A model generated the notes under the pieces. The model saw only the letters and a list, made by a program, of their open reading frames with translations. It had not been told where the DNA came from and did not search any database. Shown here piece after piece: positions 17,263 to 26,328 of a DNA stretch of 64,000 nt. Source of the stretch: Chitinophaga pinensis. GTDB taxonomy: Bacteria; Bacteroidota; Bacteroidia; 2-12-FULL-35-15. Position 1 is the stretch's first letter, and the number at the start of each line of letters is the position of its first letter. The translations under genes were made by a program, and so were the position numbers. The stretch is taken from positions 30,159 to 94,158 of the forward strand of contig CAMCYR010000007.1 of NCBI GenBank assembly GCA_945885475.1, in the 5' to 3' direction.

Positions 17263-18042
17263 TTATTTTAGTTTTTCCGGAATAATACAAACCGGAATCG
17301 GATTCATTTTGTGTTGATTTGCCTTATTCATTCTGGTAAAAATATCCAACACTATTTTTTGTCTTTCGCTCAATGTTAAACGTTCGCCATTAAGTTCAAT
17401 AAAGGTCATCGCCCATTCCAATTCATCGTATGTTGCGCCAATCTGATCTTCATCACTTCTACTATCAGCAAAAAGTCCGTCCGTTGGAGGAGCCGTTAAA
17501 ATAGAACTTACCACACCAATTTCTTTGGCAAGCGCATACACATCGGATTTCATTAAATCAGCTATTGGGCTAAGATCAACACCACCATCACCATATTTTG
17601 TAAAAAAACCAATTCCAAAATCTTCCACTTTATTTCCAGTACCTGCGACCAACATTTTATGGTGACAAGCAAAAGCATATAAGGTGGTCATGCGCAATCG
17701 CGAGCGCATATTTGCCATTGTGAGCCAGTCATTAATATCAGAAGGTAATGCAGCACTAATCGTTTTAAACGTTTCTGTAAGTTCCACTTCGTGTGAAGAA
17801 ACATTACTAAAATTAGACTTTAACCAAAGAATGTGTTCCTGTCCGCGATCGTATTCCGCTTTGTGCTGATGGATGGGCATATTCAAACAAATAACAGGCT
17901 TAGCTGTTTTTGCACATAGCGTAGAAGTAAGCGCAGAATCTATTCCACCAGAAATGCCAATTACGAAGCCGGATGTTTTACTTTCTTCGCTGTATTTTTT
18001 TAACCAATCTACAATGTGATTAATTATTTCTATATTTTTCAT
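17263..18042 (-). CDS. nadE: NAD(+) synthetase NadE, ammonia-dependent type
   Basis: A 259-residue cytosolic enzyme that amidates nicotinate adenine dinucleotide to NAD. The ATP pyrophosphatase P-loop VIGISGGIDSALTS lies near residue 27. GTGNKVEDFGIGFFTKYGDG and PPTDGLFADSRSDEDQIG are the NaAD-binding signatures. There is no glutaminase domain, so ammonia or a separate amidotransferase would be the nitrogen donor. nadE next to gldB is a conserved gliding-Bacteroidota arrangement; here a beta-barrel gene lies between them. Confidence 0.95.
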   Translation of the reverse strand: MKNIEIINHIVDWLKKYSEESKTSGFVIGISGGIDSALTSTLCAKTAKPVICLNMPIHQHKAEYDRGQEHILWLKSNFSNVSSHEVELTETFKTISAALPSDINDWLTMANMRSRLRMTTLYAFACHHKMLVAGTGNKVEDFGIGFFTKYGDGGVDLSPIADLMKSDVYALAKEIGVVSSILTAPPTDGLFADSRSDEDQIGATYDELEWAMTFIELNGERLTLSERQKIVLDIFTRMNKANQHKMNPIPVCIIPEKLK

Positions 18043-18046
18043 ACAT

Positions 18047-18087
18047 CAAAAATAAAAATCCCGACCTCATAAAAATGAGACCGGGAT
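18047..18087 (-). terminator. Intrinsic terminator of the beta-barrel gene
   Basis: On the minus strand a hairpin (ATCCCGGTCTCAT / ATGAGGTCGGGAT with a 2x2 internal mismatch) is followed by a T-rich tract. It lies between the beta-barrel protein stop and the nadE start. Confidence 0.75.
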
Positions 18088-18109
18088 GAATGTTACTAAC
18101 TATTGTTTG

Positions 18110-19012
18110 TTAGAATAAAACACCAACTGTTAAAACTACAGCGTTTGATTTAAGTTCTTGTGGCATTTTTGATACCGTGACTTTCGTTTGATTTCCTGAG
18201 TTATAATCAGCAGCATTCGTTCTTTTCGCAATATAATCAGAATCCTTTTTTACAAAATTTGTAAATCCTAAATTATAGTTTAATCCAAATGTTAATGAGG
18301 TTGATCCAGAAAGGTTCATTTCAGCACCTAATCCAAATGTTAAAGCAGCCTTAAAAAATGCAACATCTTTCGTGACATCTACCTTTGTCTTTTTTTCTGA
18401 AGCACCTAATGAAAGTACATTAGTGGAAGTAGAAGACTGGTTAATTTTAGTAACTTCATCATTTGCTGTGGCTTTCCAACGGAAAGAAGAATTGACACCA
18501 AACTGACCGAAGTAAGTCATCGTTCCAATTTCTTTTGTTTTTAGCTTTAAAACCAAAGGGATAGTAATATAGGTTGCTTTGTATTGGCGCTCATTTAATT
18601 GATAATGGTTTTGCCCTGCTGTTGTTGCTGGATCATAAAAAGCACCACCCACAGTTGGAGCCGTATACTCGATAATTTCATCATCAGCCGTACTATATAA
18701 ATAACTTACAATATTTGAATTCGCAGTTTGTATATCGCCATTGATGTATTTCACTTTTCCACCTTCTCCATGAATACGAACACCCGTTTGCAAGGATGCT
18801 ACTTTTGCTAAGCGAAATTCAAGAATTACTCCGCCACCAAACTTCACTCCCGCTCCGTTTTTATCAATATTTTTCGTTTCAGGCTTTAGCCAATTCACAG
18901 AAGGATCTATCACCAATCCAAAGCGGAAGTTTTTCAGCTCATTAGCGCCATCTTGCGCCAATGAAAATTGTCCTGCGAAAGCAAGTGCAGTTATTGTAAG
19001 GATTTTCTTCAT
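18110..19012 (-). CDS. Outer-membrane beta-barrel protein (PorT-like family)
   Basis: A 300-residue protein with a clear signal peptide (MKKILTITALAFAGQFSLAQ). Alternating beta-strand sequence follows: FRFGLVIDPSVNWLKP, GGGVILEFRLAKVASLQTGV, TYITIPLVLKLKTKEIGTM, and a last strand LKSNAVVLTVGVLF ending in an aromatic residue. This fits the porin-like outer-membrane beta-barrel family found in many Bacteroidota, which also includes the T9SS protein PorT. It is not close enough to call PorT by eye. It lies between nadE and the divergent gldB, with its own terminator. Confidence 0.75.
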   Translation of the reverse strand: MKKILTITALAFAGQFSLAQDGANELKNFRFGLVIDPSVNWLKPETKNIDKNGAGVKFGGGVILEFRLAKVASLQTGVRIHGEGGKVKYINGDIQTANSNIVSYLYSTADDEIIEYTAPTVGGAFYDPATTAGQNHYQLNERQYKATYITIPLVLKLKTKEIGTMTYFGQFGVNSSFRWKATANDEVTKINQSSTSTNVLSLGASEKKTKVDVTKDVAFFKAALTFGLGAEMNLSGSTSLTFGLNYNLGFTNFVKKDSDYIAKRTNAADYNSGNQTKVTVSKMPQELKSNAVVLTVGVLF

Positions 19013-19083
19013 TTTTTTTATATTTTTGGGGTTATAAATCTAGGAGACATTAATCTCAGACAATATTAAGTATATTTTTTTAT

Positions 19084-20100
19084 ATGAAAAATTTTAGTGC
19101 CTACATATCTGTTATTTTGTTGTTAACACTTGCAAGTTGTGGAAGCGACCGCTTGGACGTGAACACATCAGACAGCTCGATTCAGGACATCACAGTCCTC
19201 AGGCTGGAGCAAGACATCTTTAAGATGGACACAAACAACATTGAATTGGCCAGCAATCAACTAAGGGCGAAATACGGGAATTTCTATGTTACCTTTATCT
19301 CAATGATACTGAACAATGGCGGATTGAGAGATTCCTCTTATTCCTTTCGGATGAAGAGTTTTATCCGGGATTATTATATGCACAAGGCCTATGAAGAATC
19401 TCAAAAAAAATACCCAAACACCGATGCGATCAAAGAGAAATTATTGAAAGGCTATCAACGTTTTAATTATCATTTTCCAAACAGAGCGATTCCTCAGGCA
19501 ATTACAATGATTTCCGGATTCAATTATTCGGTAGTAATGGCAGACAGTACACTAGCGATCGGCATAGAAACATATTTGGGAAGCAAAAGTGAATTTTACA
19601 CCGGATTAGGTATACCAAAATACAAATCGATGTTTATGAATGAAGAGAATATCGTTCCGGATGCCATCCGTCAATGGATGTTAACTGAGTTCCCAAACAA
19701 CATGAACAAGCAGGATTTTCTGAGTGAAATCGTATATATGGGGAAAATCATGTATTTAACAGATGCTCTTTTACCTGAGACACCGGATTCATTAAAAATC
19801 CAATATTCTACGACTCAATTAGAATATTGCCATCAGAATGAATTTAATATTTGGAGTTATTTTGCTGCGCAGAAAACATTGTATACCACAGACCAGGCCG
19901 AAATCATTAAATTTACTGCTGATGGTCCGTTTACCAGCGCAATAAGTAAAGAAGCACCGGCAAGAATAGGTCATTGGATCGGTTGGCAATTGGTGAGACA
20001 ATACATGAAAAACAATCCGGAATTATCTTTAAAAGACCTTATGAATGAAGAAGATGCGCAGTTATTATTAGCAAAATCAAAATACAAGCCCGGAAAATAA
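19084..20100 (+). CDS. gldB: Gliding motility lipoprotein GldB
   Basis: A 338-residue lipoprotein with a lipobox LASC (Cys19). The body matches GldB: ITVLRLEQDIFKMD near the start, SGFNYSVVMADSTLAIGIE, YLGSKSEFYTGLGIPKYK, and the C-terminal GHWIGWQLVRQYMKNNPELS, a feature shared with GldB and zinc-metallopeptidase-like DUF2268 proteins. GldB is essential for gliding in F. johnsoniae, but its biochemical role is not settled. gldC follows after 37 bp, as in known gliding genomes. It starts 71 bp from the divergent beta-barrel gene. Confidence 0.93.
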   Translation: MKNFSAYISVILLLTLASCGSDRLDVNTSDSSIQDITVLRLEQDIFKMDTNNIELASNQLRAKYGNFYVTFISMILNNGGLRDSSYSFRMKSFIRDYYMHKAYEESQKKYPNTDAIKEKLLKGYQRFNYHFPNRAIPQAITMISGFNYSVVMADSTLAIGIETYLGSKSEFYTGLGIPKYKSMFMNEENIVPDAIRQWMLTEFPNNMNKQDFLSEIVYMGKIMYLTDALLPETPDSLKIQYSTTQLEYCHQNEFNIWSYFAAQKTLYTTDQAEIIKFTADGPFTSAISKEAPARIGHWIGWQLVRQYMKNNPELSLKDLMNEEDAQLLLAKSKYKPGK

Positions 20101-20137
20101 AAAACAATAATTCAGATATTTAAACAACAAATACATT

Positions 20138-20473
20138 ATGAGAGAATCGGAGATCAATTTTAAAATTACGCTGGACGAGAATAATTTACCTGAGAAAATC
20201 GACTGGAGTGCTTCTGAAGGAGCAGAACAAAGCAGCAGCAAGGCAGTAATGATAGCACTTTGGGACGCAAAAGAAAACAACACCCTCCGAATTGACCTTT
20301 GGACTAAAGATATGATGGTAGATGAAATGAAGCAATTTTACCACCAATGCCTATTATCGATGGCAGACACCTTTGACAGAGCGACAGGAGAGACGGAAGC
20401 GGCAAAAGAAATGAGAGGATTTGCACAGCATTTTGGAGAAAAACTGGAATTAATTGCAAAGAAGCAATCGTAA
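20138..20473 (+). CDS. gldC: Gliding motility protein GldC
   Basis: A 111-residue soluble protein matching GldC: RESEINFKITLDENNLPEKI at the start, DWSASEGAEQSSSKAVMIAL, and WDAKENNTLRIDLWTKDMMV. GldC enhances gliding in F. johnsoniae and is always found next to GldB. There is no signal peptide, so it acts in the cytoplasm or at the inner face of the membrane. It is co-transcribed with gldB (37-bp gap). The next gene has its own promoter. Confidence 0.93.
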   Translation: MRESEINFKITLDENNLPEKIDWSASEGAEQSSSKAVMIALWDAKENNTLRIDLWTKDMMVDEMKQFYHQCLLSMADTFDRATGETEAAKEMRGFAQHFGEKLELIAKKQS

Positions 20474-20509
20474 GTATTTAATCAGCATCTACTTTAAATA
20501 TACAAAAAA

Positions 20510-20541
20510 TTGGTTTTTTAGACTAAAATCACTTATTTTTG
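20510..20541 (+). promoter_or_regulatory. Bacteroidota-type promoter for the type B T9SS cargo gene
   Basis: A TTG -33 element at 20,510-20,512 and a TATTTTTG -7 element at 20,534-20,541 are separated by 21 bp. The pair fits the TTG-N17-23-TAnnTTTG consensus, 27 bp upstream of the ATG at 20,568. Confidence 0.7.
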
Positions 20542-20567
20542 TTTTAATACTCAATATACCGGTAAAC

Positions 20568-22400
20568 ATGAAAAAAACTACTAAACGCATTTTCAGTCAT
20601 TCGTTCGCAATTTTAGCTTTAACAGGTGGAATATCTTCTTTGGCTTCTGCACAGACGATCTTCTTTAATAATGGTGCTCAGATCTTCACGGCCTCAGCAG
20701 CAATTGTTCAGGTTAATGGTGGATTTCAAAATGATGGCGCAGCAGGTACAACGCCGGTGTTTGAAAACAATGGAACAATGACCATCGCAAATAGTGGAAC
20801 ACCCGGAAGTGTTTTTCTGACAAACGGTTCAACGTTACAAGGTGACGGAACTATTTTTGTAGAACAAGACTGGACGAACGATGCCACTTTTACAGCAGAC
20901 AATAGCACAGTAAATTTCAATGGCGATTTACAACAATTCATAACGAGTACAATTGCAACGGTTACCACGTTTAACAATTTAACATTGAGTGGTTCCGGTG
21001 TTGGAACAACTAATCGTAAAAAAACACTTCAATTTGTAAATGCGAATGTAGGAACAAATGGAATTTTAACCATTAACGACCGCGAATTGGAAACCCAAAC
21101 AAATACAATGTTTGTATTAAATCCTGCAGTAACAGCAGTGACCAACACAGCTACCTTTGGAGCAGAAGGATTTGTGAGTAGCGCTTTCGGAGGAACCTTT
21201 TCTAGAGCAACGAATTCAACATCCACTTATTCTTTTCCAACGGGATCAAGCACCGGAACATTGCGTTTCCGTGAAGTAGAATTAACACCGGCATCGGCTG
21301 CAACGAATACCTTCACAGCAAGATTAGGGAATAATACAGCAACAATTGACGGTTTTAACGTTACACAATTCGACACTTCAATGTGTAAAGTTACAAACAA
21401 ATTTTATCACCAGATCACAAGAAGTGCAGGAACTGATGCTGCGGATATCGATGTATTTTATGATGAGGTAACTGACGGTCCTTGGGATGGTTTAGCACAG
21501 TGGAATACACCAACAGCAGCATTATGGAATAACATGGGAACCATTACTGCAGCTACTGCGGCAACCTATAATGACAATAAAAAATTAGGTTGGACAGGAT
21601 TTACAGAATCTCCATACATTTTATCTCGCGCGAAATTGGCAGATCCGGTCTTTGCTTGTGCAGATGTATGCGTGAATTCAACAGGAAATATTTTTACCGC
21701 ATCCGGAGCACCTGCAGGAGCAAATTACGTATGGTCTAGTCCGGCAGGAACGACAATTACATCGGGTAACGGAACCAACACCATTACGGTAGACTGGGGA
21801 GCATCGAGCGGGCCGATTGTAGTGATAGATACCAATTCGGTTGGTTGTTTTTCAGATCCTGTTTCTTGTTTTGTAAACGCATCTACCCCACCAACAGCAG
21901 CATTCGATACAGCATCTGCAGGATTTACTTATAACTTTACAGATCTAAGTACTGGCGGTGCAACAACTTGGCTTTGGGATTTTGGTGACGGGAGTTCATC
22001 AGCATCGCAGAACCCCTCACATATTTTCACCTCTAACGGAATTCAAACAGTTTGCTTAACGTCAGGAAACGCATCAGGATGTGTTGATTCTGTTTGTTAT
22101 ACAATTGAAGTAGATGTTTTCGAATTCATAAATATACCAAATGTTTTCACTCCTGACGGAGATGGTACAAATGATCAGTTTTACATTAACAATTCAGGAT
22201 TAAAAGAATTTCAGATTGAGATCTTCAACCGTTGGGGAATCAAAGTATTTGAATCTGAATCAGGAAGTGTAAAGTGGGATGGACGATCAACAGCAGGTGT
22301 TGAGCTGAGTGACGGAACGTATTATTACATCTTGAAAGCGATATCAGTTACGAATAAAGATTACAGCACGAAAGGATTTATTAATCTACTTCGCAACTAA
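20568..22400 (+). CDS. T9SS type B secreted protein with PKD domain
   Basis: A 610-residue secreted or surface protein. The signal peptide (MKKTTKRIFSHSFAILALTG...ASAQ) fixes the ATG at 20,568; the frame is open further upstream but overlaps gldC and the promoter. Residues about 20-340 are Thr/Asn/Gly-rich beta-repeat-like sequence. A PKD-type domain follows near 430-515 (TTWLWDFGDGSSSASQNPSH). The C-terminus is a gliding-motility-associated (CHU_C, T9SS type B) sorting domain: NIPNVFTPDGDGTNDQFYI, IFNRWGIKVFES, GTYYYILKA. Such proteins are exported by T9SS with the help of a PorP/SprF partner, one of which is encoded at 4,759. Function is probably adhesion or surface structure; no catalytic motif is seen. 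Confidence 0.85.
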   Translation: MKKTTKRIFSHSFAILALTGGISSLASAQTIFFNNGAQIFTASAAIVQVNGGFQNDGAAGTTPVFENNGTMTIANSGTPGSVFLTNGSTLQGDGTIFVEQDWTNDATFTADNSTVNFNGDLQQFITSTIATVTTFNNLTLSGSGVGTTNRKKTLQFVNANVGTNGILTINDRELETQTNTMFVLNPAVTAVTNTATFGAEGFVSSAFGGTFSRATNSTSTYSFPTGSSTGTLRFREVELTPASAATNTFTARLGNNTATIDGFNVTQFDTSMCKVTNKFYHQITRSAGTDAADIDVFYDEVTDGPWDGLAQWNTPTAALWNNMGTITAATAATYNDNKKLGWTGFTESPYILSRAKLADPVFACADVCVNSTGNIFTASGAPAGANYVWSSPAGTTITSGNGTNTITVDWGASSGPIVVIDTNSVGCFSDPVSCFVNASTPPTAAFDTASAGFTYNFTDLSTGGATTWLWDFGDGSSSASQNPSHIFTSNGIQTVCLTSGNASGCVDSVCYTIEVDVFEFINIPNVFTPDGDGTNDQFYINNSGLKEFQIEIFNRWGIKVFESESGSVKWDGRSTAGVELSDGTYYYILKAISVTNKDYSTKGFINLLRN

Positions 22401-22419
22401 ACGAAGAAAAAATATCTAT

Positions 22420-22458
22420 AAAAAAATCCCCTGGTAAGCATACCAGGGGATTTTTTAT
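22420..22458. terminator. Bidirectional intrinsic terminator
   Basis: The stem ATCCCCTGGTA / TACCAGGGGAT is flanked by A6 and T6, working for both the plus-strand cargo gene and the minus-strand engB that converge here. Confidence 0.88.
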
Positions 22459-23054
22459 TTAAATAGTTTATTTGTTTTTTCAATAAAATCGAGGAGTTCT
22501 TTTCTCCCTTCCTTTTTTTCTGCGGAGGTGTAAAAACATTCAGGCAATTCATCCCAATGTTTTCCCATTTCGTCTTTATAGTGCTTGATATTATCCGAAA
22601 ATTGTTTTTTTGAAAGTTTATCAATTTTTGTAAAAACCATAATAAAAGGGACACTATTTTCACCGCACCAATCCATAAACTCAAGATCTATTTTCTGTGG
22701 TTCCAAGCGTGAATCCAACAAAACCATAAGGCATAACAAATTTTTTCTTTCCAAAATATATTCGGAGATATATGCTTGAAAGATATCACGTCTATCCTTA
22801 GACACTTTTGCATAACCATAGCCGGGTAAATCTACAAGATACCAGGTGTCGTTAATTCCAAAGTGATTAATGAGCTGTGTTTTCCCGGGTTTTCCGGAAG
22901 TTTTAGCCATATCTTTTCTTTCCACCAACATATTAATCAGGGAAGACTTACCAACATTGGACCTGCCGATAAAAGCATATTCTGGCTTAACGGGCAGGGG
23001 GCATTTAGAAACATCGGTATTACTAATTACAAACTTCGCAGATTTAATTTCCAT
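22455..23054 (-). CDS. engB: Ribosome biogenesis GTP-binding protein EngB/YsxC
   Basis: A 199-residue GTPase needed for late assembly of the 50S ribosomal subunit. G1 [14 protein letters not shown] is near residue 32; G3 is [12 protein letters not shown] (DxPG), G4 is FTKIDKLSK (TKxD), and the C-terminal [14 protein letters not shown] corresponds to G5. The ATG at 23,054 gives the common start [11 protein letters not shown]; a TTG one codon upstream is less likely. Its stop overlaps the shared terminator. It is a standard housekeeping gene with no unusual feature. Confidence 0.95.
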   Translation of the reverse strand: MEIKSAKFVISNTDVSKCPLPVKPEYAFIGRSNVGKSSLINMLVERKDMAKTSGKPGKTQLINHFGINDTWYLVDLPGYGYAKVSKDRRDIFQAYISEYILERKNLLCLMVLLDSRLEPQKIDLEFMDWCGENSVPFIMVFTKIDKLSKKQFSDNIKHYKDEMGKHWDELPECFYTSAEKKEGRKELLDFIEKTNKLFK

Positions 23055-23104
23055 CAATGAATTACTAATTTTAACATGTTATGAATGTACAAAAATGCAA
23101 TTCA

Positions 23105-24028
23105 TTATTTTTTATAGGTGTTGATATGACGTTCTTTTTTTGTTTCGTAAATATCAGCGATTGTCACAAGGATACCGGTTTCTTCCACTTCACCAAAATG
23201 GGTGTTCAATGCTGTTCCGAACATTTTCATTGTAGCAGAAAGATTCATGTATGCATTAACAAGTGGAGGAATGTTTTCTCCTTTTTCACGGACATTTTGT
23301 CCGAGAATACGATGCGCTTCCTTATAAGACAGTCCCTCAATAGATTTAAAGAATCCGGTAGTATCTGTTTTTGGTTTCAATGGTTCGATCGGATAGACTA
23401 ATTTTTCGTTGTCAGGAAAAAAGTAATTCATAAAAGAAAGAATATAATCACGGGCATAGATATTAAAATCGGTATACATAGTGACTTTACCATAAAAATG
23501 TTTTACATCGGGATTGTCGACAACAATGGCACCGAGACCATCCCAAAGGTTGTCAAGTGAGAATAAACCTTTACGGTTATCAAAGGAAGGTTGATATTTC
23601 GGTTGAACAAATGACCTTCCCAATTCGATAGTTTCAGGAACATATTTTTGTACAAATGTGTCCGAAAAATCAAATAGTTCAGTCGTAGCAACATGAACGA
23701 CCCCATTAATAACGGGAGCATCCTTCAATTTAATATACCGATATCCGCCAACAATTTCCTGTTCTTCAGGATTCCAAACGATCAATTGTTTGTATGGAGC
23801 ATCAGCCGTATCAAACTCGTCTATATCAATTTCGTGACCGGTACCACCACCCGCAACGCGAAACGTATGCTCACGTAGGCGTGCAATCTCTCTCATCACA
23901 TTGGGGGAATCATGATGTGTAATGATGTATATATGATTATCACCATTATTCGTTTCGCGGATAAACTTATCAGCCGAAAGTTCAGCTACAAGAATACTTT
24001 TTGCAATCGGTTCTATAATTGGGTTCAT
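23105..24028 (-). CDS. GNAT-family N-acyltransferase, likely glycine-lipid synthesis (GlsB-like)
   Basis: A 307-residue protein of the OlsB/hemolysin-type acetyltransferase family: REIARLREHTFRVAGGGTGH, YKQLIVWNPEEQEIVGGYRY, and ELGRSFVQPKYQPSFDNRKG (acyl-donor binding region). In Bacteroides thetaiotaomicron the related GlsB acylates glycine with a 3-hydroxy fatty acid, and GlsA, a PlsC-type enzyme, adds the second acyl chain; in other bacteria the family makes ornithine lipids. Here the PlsC-type gene is directly upstream with a 1-bp gap, the same pairing. The amino-acid substrate cannot be read from sequence. It probably acts at the inner leaflet of the cytoplasmic membrane. Confidence 0.8.
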   Translation of the reverse strand: MNPIIEPIAKSILVAELSADKFIRETNNGDNHIYIITHHDSPNVMREIARLREHTFRVAGGGTGHEIDIDEFDTADAPYKQLIVWNPEEQEIVGGYRYIKLKDAPVINGVVHVATTELFDFSDTFVQKYVPETIELGRSFVQPKYQPSFDNRKGLFSLDNLWDGLGAIVVDNPDVKHFYGKVTMYTDFNIYARDYILSFMNYFFPDNEKLVYPIEPLKPKTDTTGFFKSIEGLSYKEAHRILGQNVREKGENIPPLVNAYMNLSATMKMFGTALNTHFGEVEETGILVTIADIYETKKERHINTYKK

Positions 24029-24029
24029 A

Positions 24030-24923
24030 TTATTTATTTGAAACGAAATCTTTTTTTACCGTGGGCAGCATTTTTGAAGTATCACCCGATTTTAAAGCAT
24101 ATACATGCTGTTTCACTCTTTCCGACCAATATTCAGCCGATTTGTCTTTCGTAAATATTTCCCACGAAATAGCCTCACCGAATGTAAAGGTAAGTGTTTT
24201 ACCTCTCTGTTTATACATTTCATCCACCAAATAAAACATTTCGATATTTGCTTTAATACCTATTTTTTTTCTCCAATACGCCAAGTTATAAAAAAACGTA
24301 GAATTCGTTCCATGAATATGAACAGGAATAATATTTTTTTTATACTGAACAGCCTTCGTAATAAAACTTTTTTTCCAGACAAGATCCTCTATTCTTCCAT
24401 CCTTTTGTTTTCTGGAAACAAGTCCGGCAGGGAACAACAACAAACAATTATCAGAAGCATAGATCTCTTCAAATTTTTTGGAGTATTCCGTAGAATTTTT
24501 TCCATGCTTATTAACTGGAATTAAAATAGAAGATAAATTTTTGAAAGCCATCAACAGATCGTTCACAAAAAATTTTATGTCTTTACGATATTCTCCAACA
24601 ACATCCATAAAAGCGATTCCATCAAGTCCACCGAGAGGGTGATTGGCCGTCATGATAACACCTCCGCTTTGGGGAATATTTTCGTCCCCTTTTACGGCAA
24701 TTGCAACTTTAAACTCCTCAATTGCAGCATCTACAAAATCGTGCCCGAATCGGTTCTTATATCGTTCAACAGCTTCATTCAATTCATCCTGATGAACAGT
24801 CCGGATAACATATCTCAGTATAAAACCAGGAAGAATTTTTAACAGCTTAGGATTTTTACCTGCAATCGCTTTTTCGACATCAATAAATTTTTCAGATTTA
24901 ATATTTGCAGGTTGCTCGGTCAT
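24030..24923 (-). CDS. PlsC-type lysophospholipid/aminolipid acyltransferase (GlsA-like)
   Basis: A 297-residue acyltransferase with the catalytic-type block ITANHPLGGLDGIAFMD (His and Asp, a variant HX5D spacing typical of the aminolipid O-acyltransferase subfamily) and the acceptor block LLFPAGLVSRKQ. It ends TVKKDFVSNK. It would add an O-linked acyl chain to a lyso-aminolipid made by the adjacent GNAT enzyme, giving glycine, ornithine or related lipids. Gene order (PlsC-type then GNAT-type, 1-bp gap) matches gls/ols operons. A general lysophosphatidic-acid acyltransferase role is the alternative, but the pairing argues against it. Confidence 0.82.
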   Translation of the reverse strand: MTEQPANIKSEKFIDVEKAIAGKNPKLLKILPGFILRYVIRTVHQDELNEAVERYKNRFGHDFVDAAIEEFKVAIAVKGDENIPQSGGVIMTANHPLGGLDGIAFMDVVGEYRKDIKFFVNDLLMAFKNLSSILIPVNKHGKNSTEYSKKFEEIYASDNCLLLFPAGLVSRKQKDGRIEDLVWKKSFITKAVQYKKNIIPVHIHGTNSTFFYNLAYWRKKIGIKANIEMFYLVDEMYKQRGKTLTFTFGEAISWEIFTKDKSAEYWSERVKQHVYALKSGDTSKMLPTVKKDFVSNK

Positions 24924-24986
24924 AAATTGTATTTTGAATATACTATTCCTCCGTAAAAATAAGGAATAATACCAAAAATGGAAACC

Positions 24987-25649
24987 CTATTCAGGATTGG
25001 TAATAAACGAATACGTTGTTTTTTGATATTTCTCATTCATCAGCATCTCTCTCATTTTAACGGACGTATCAAAAGGGCCATCAACAAGGGCCAGATTAAC
25101 AAGCCATGCGGGGATATTTCCACCGGGATTAACCAGCAATTCATAGTTCACCTCTACAAAACCATTTTTCAAGGGAATGAGTGTCCATAATGCTCTGAAT
25201 TCCCGAACACGCACATGTCCTTTTACCAAAGGAATATAATCGGGTATAGAGTTCACCTTTTGGTAAACGATCTTTGTTTTTTTATCCTGAAAGGAATTTA
25301 CTTCAAGGATCATATCACGGTTATCAACGGGCCAGGGAGCAACGACAGTCTGGTAACGAATAATATGATTATCGGAATCTTTTTTCAGCGCCATTGACTT
25401 TTCACATCGGTATACCCATTTGGGAAACGATTCAAAATCATTTAATAAAGCAATAATACTTGACAAGGACGTTTTGATCTGGTAAACCGCTTTTAATTCT
25501 TTGTATTTAGAATTTTCAGGAGTACGGGTATAAATCGTGATTCCATTTTCGATTTTTTTGAGTTGCCAGTTGTAAGTATTCTGAAAGCTTGAAAGCGTAA
25601 TAAAAAGAAGAAAAAAAAGAAATAAAGATACTGTTTTAGTGTTTTTCAT
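24987..25649 (-). CDS. START-domain lipid-binding protein, secreted
   Basis: A 220-residue protein with a signal peptide (MKNTKTVSLFLFFLLFITLS). A START/SRPBCC-type domain follows: WQLKKIENGITIYTRTPENS, YKELKAVYQIKTSLSSIIAL, YQTVVAPWPVDNRDMILEV, ALWTLIPLKNGFVEVNYELL, NPGGNIPAWLVN. These match START proteins that hold lipids or sterol-like molecules in a deep cavity. It lies 63 bp upstream of the aminolipid acyltransferase pair on the same strand, so it could carry lipid through the periplasm for that pathway; this is inference from position. An in-frame ATG three codons upstream (25,658) is possible. Confidence 0.82.
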   Translation of the reverse strand: MKNTKTVSLFLFFLLFITLSSFQNTYNWQLKKIENGITIYTRTPENSKYKELKAVYQIKTSLSSIIALLNDFESFPKWVYRCEKSMALKKDSDNHIIRYQTVVAPWPVDNRDMILEVNSFQDKKTKIVYQKVNSIPDYIPLVKGHVRVREFRALWTLIPLKNGFVEVNYELLVNPGGNIPAWLVNLALVDGPFDTSVKMREMLMNEKYQKTTYSFITNPE

Positions 25650-25870
25650 AAAATGCAATGCTTACAAATGGCTTAAACGAACTTATTTACGATACTAATA
25701 AAAGTTGAAATTAAATGATATGAATTCCTAGTAAATAAAACCTTTCATTTGGCTTGTATATTTGAGAGTAAAATTTCTCTCCTATACATTGAAATATAAA
25801 GATAAAATTACAATAAAATAACAAACCTAACATTGTAATAAAAATCACTTCAAAACATTTTATCGGGCTA

Positions 25871-25900
25871 TTGCTATTCGAAAAAGAAATCTTATCTTTG
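25871..25900 (+). promoter_or_regulatory. Bacteroidota-type promoter for the two-gene secreted unit
   Basis: TTG at 25,871-25,873 and TATCTTTG at 25,893-25,900 are separated by 19 bp, a full match to the consensus, 26 bp upstream of the ATG at 25,927. Confidence 0.72.
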
Positions 25901-25926
25901 TTTTAAAAATTATAACTCTCCACATT

Positions 25927-26328
25927 ATGAATCAATGCTTTAGCATAAAAATCTTAATGATTTTCGTAGAACTATTTATTATTTCTAGTGGATTTTCTCA
26001 AGTAGCTTCTTCGTCAAAATTAAACGACCCTTTTCAAAACGCGGTTATTTTATCCCATTATTCAACGACTGATCTTGCCGCCATTCAAGTAAGTGACACT
26101 GTAAAATACAATACTATCCTTTACTATTACACTCAATCTTTCTTATTAGAAACGATAGCTTGTTCCAACTGTATTGCGTTTGATGCTTCTAAATTTGATG
26201 TTTCTACTTACGAACGTTTTAGAAAAAAGAGTGAACGATATACTAGAGTATACGATAAATATGGATTTAAACTTACTTTATTATCGATTGATGAATTAAC
26301 CTATAAACTGCCGATACATAACCAATGA
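25927..26328 (+). CDS. Small secreted protein, unknown function
   Basis: A 133-residue protein with a signal peptide (KILMIFVELFIISSGFSQ). The mature part, about 110 residues, has a CxxC in TIACSNCIAFD, an Asp-Lys/Tyr-rich tail (RFRKKSERYTRVYDKYGFKL) and no membrane segment. I do not recognise the family. Its stop overlaps the start of the next gene as ATGA, so the two are translationally coupled, and a good promoter lies directly upstream. It may be a partner or accessory of the large T9SS cargo that follows. It has no sorting domain of its own, so it probably stays in the periplasm. Confidence 0.7.
   Translation: MNQCFSIKILMIFVELFIISSGFSQVASSSKLNDPFQNAVILSHYSTTDLAAIQVSDTVKYNTILYYYTQSFLLETIACSNCIAFDASKFDVSTYERFRKKSERYTRVYDKYGFKLTLLSIDELTYKLPIHNQ

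Noticed and set aside
18047..18054. TATTTTTG motif as promoter of nadE
   Set aside because: It is only 4 bp from the nadE ATG on the minus strand, which would leave no leader. It is better explained as the T-rich tail of the terminator.
20454..20567. Longer start of the type B cargo gene overlapping gldC
   Set aside because: The extra 38 residues precede a clear signal peptide and include the promoter region; the ATG at 20,568 is preferred.
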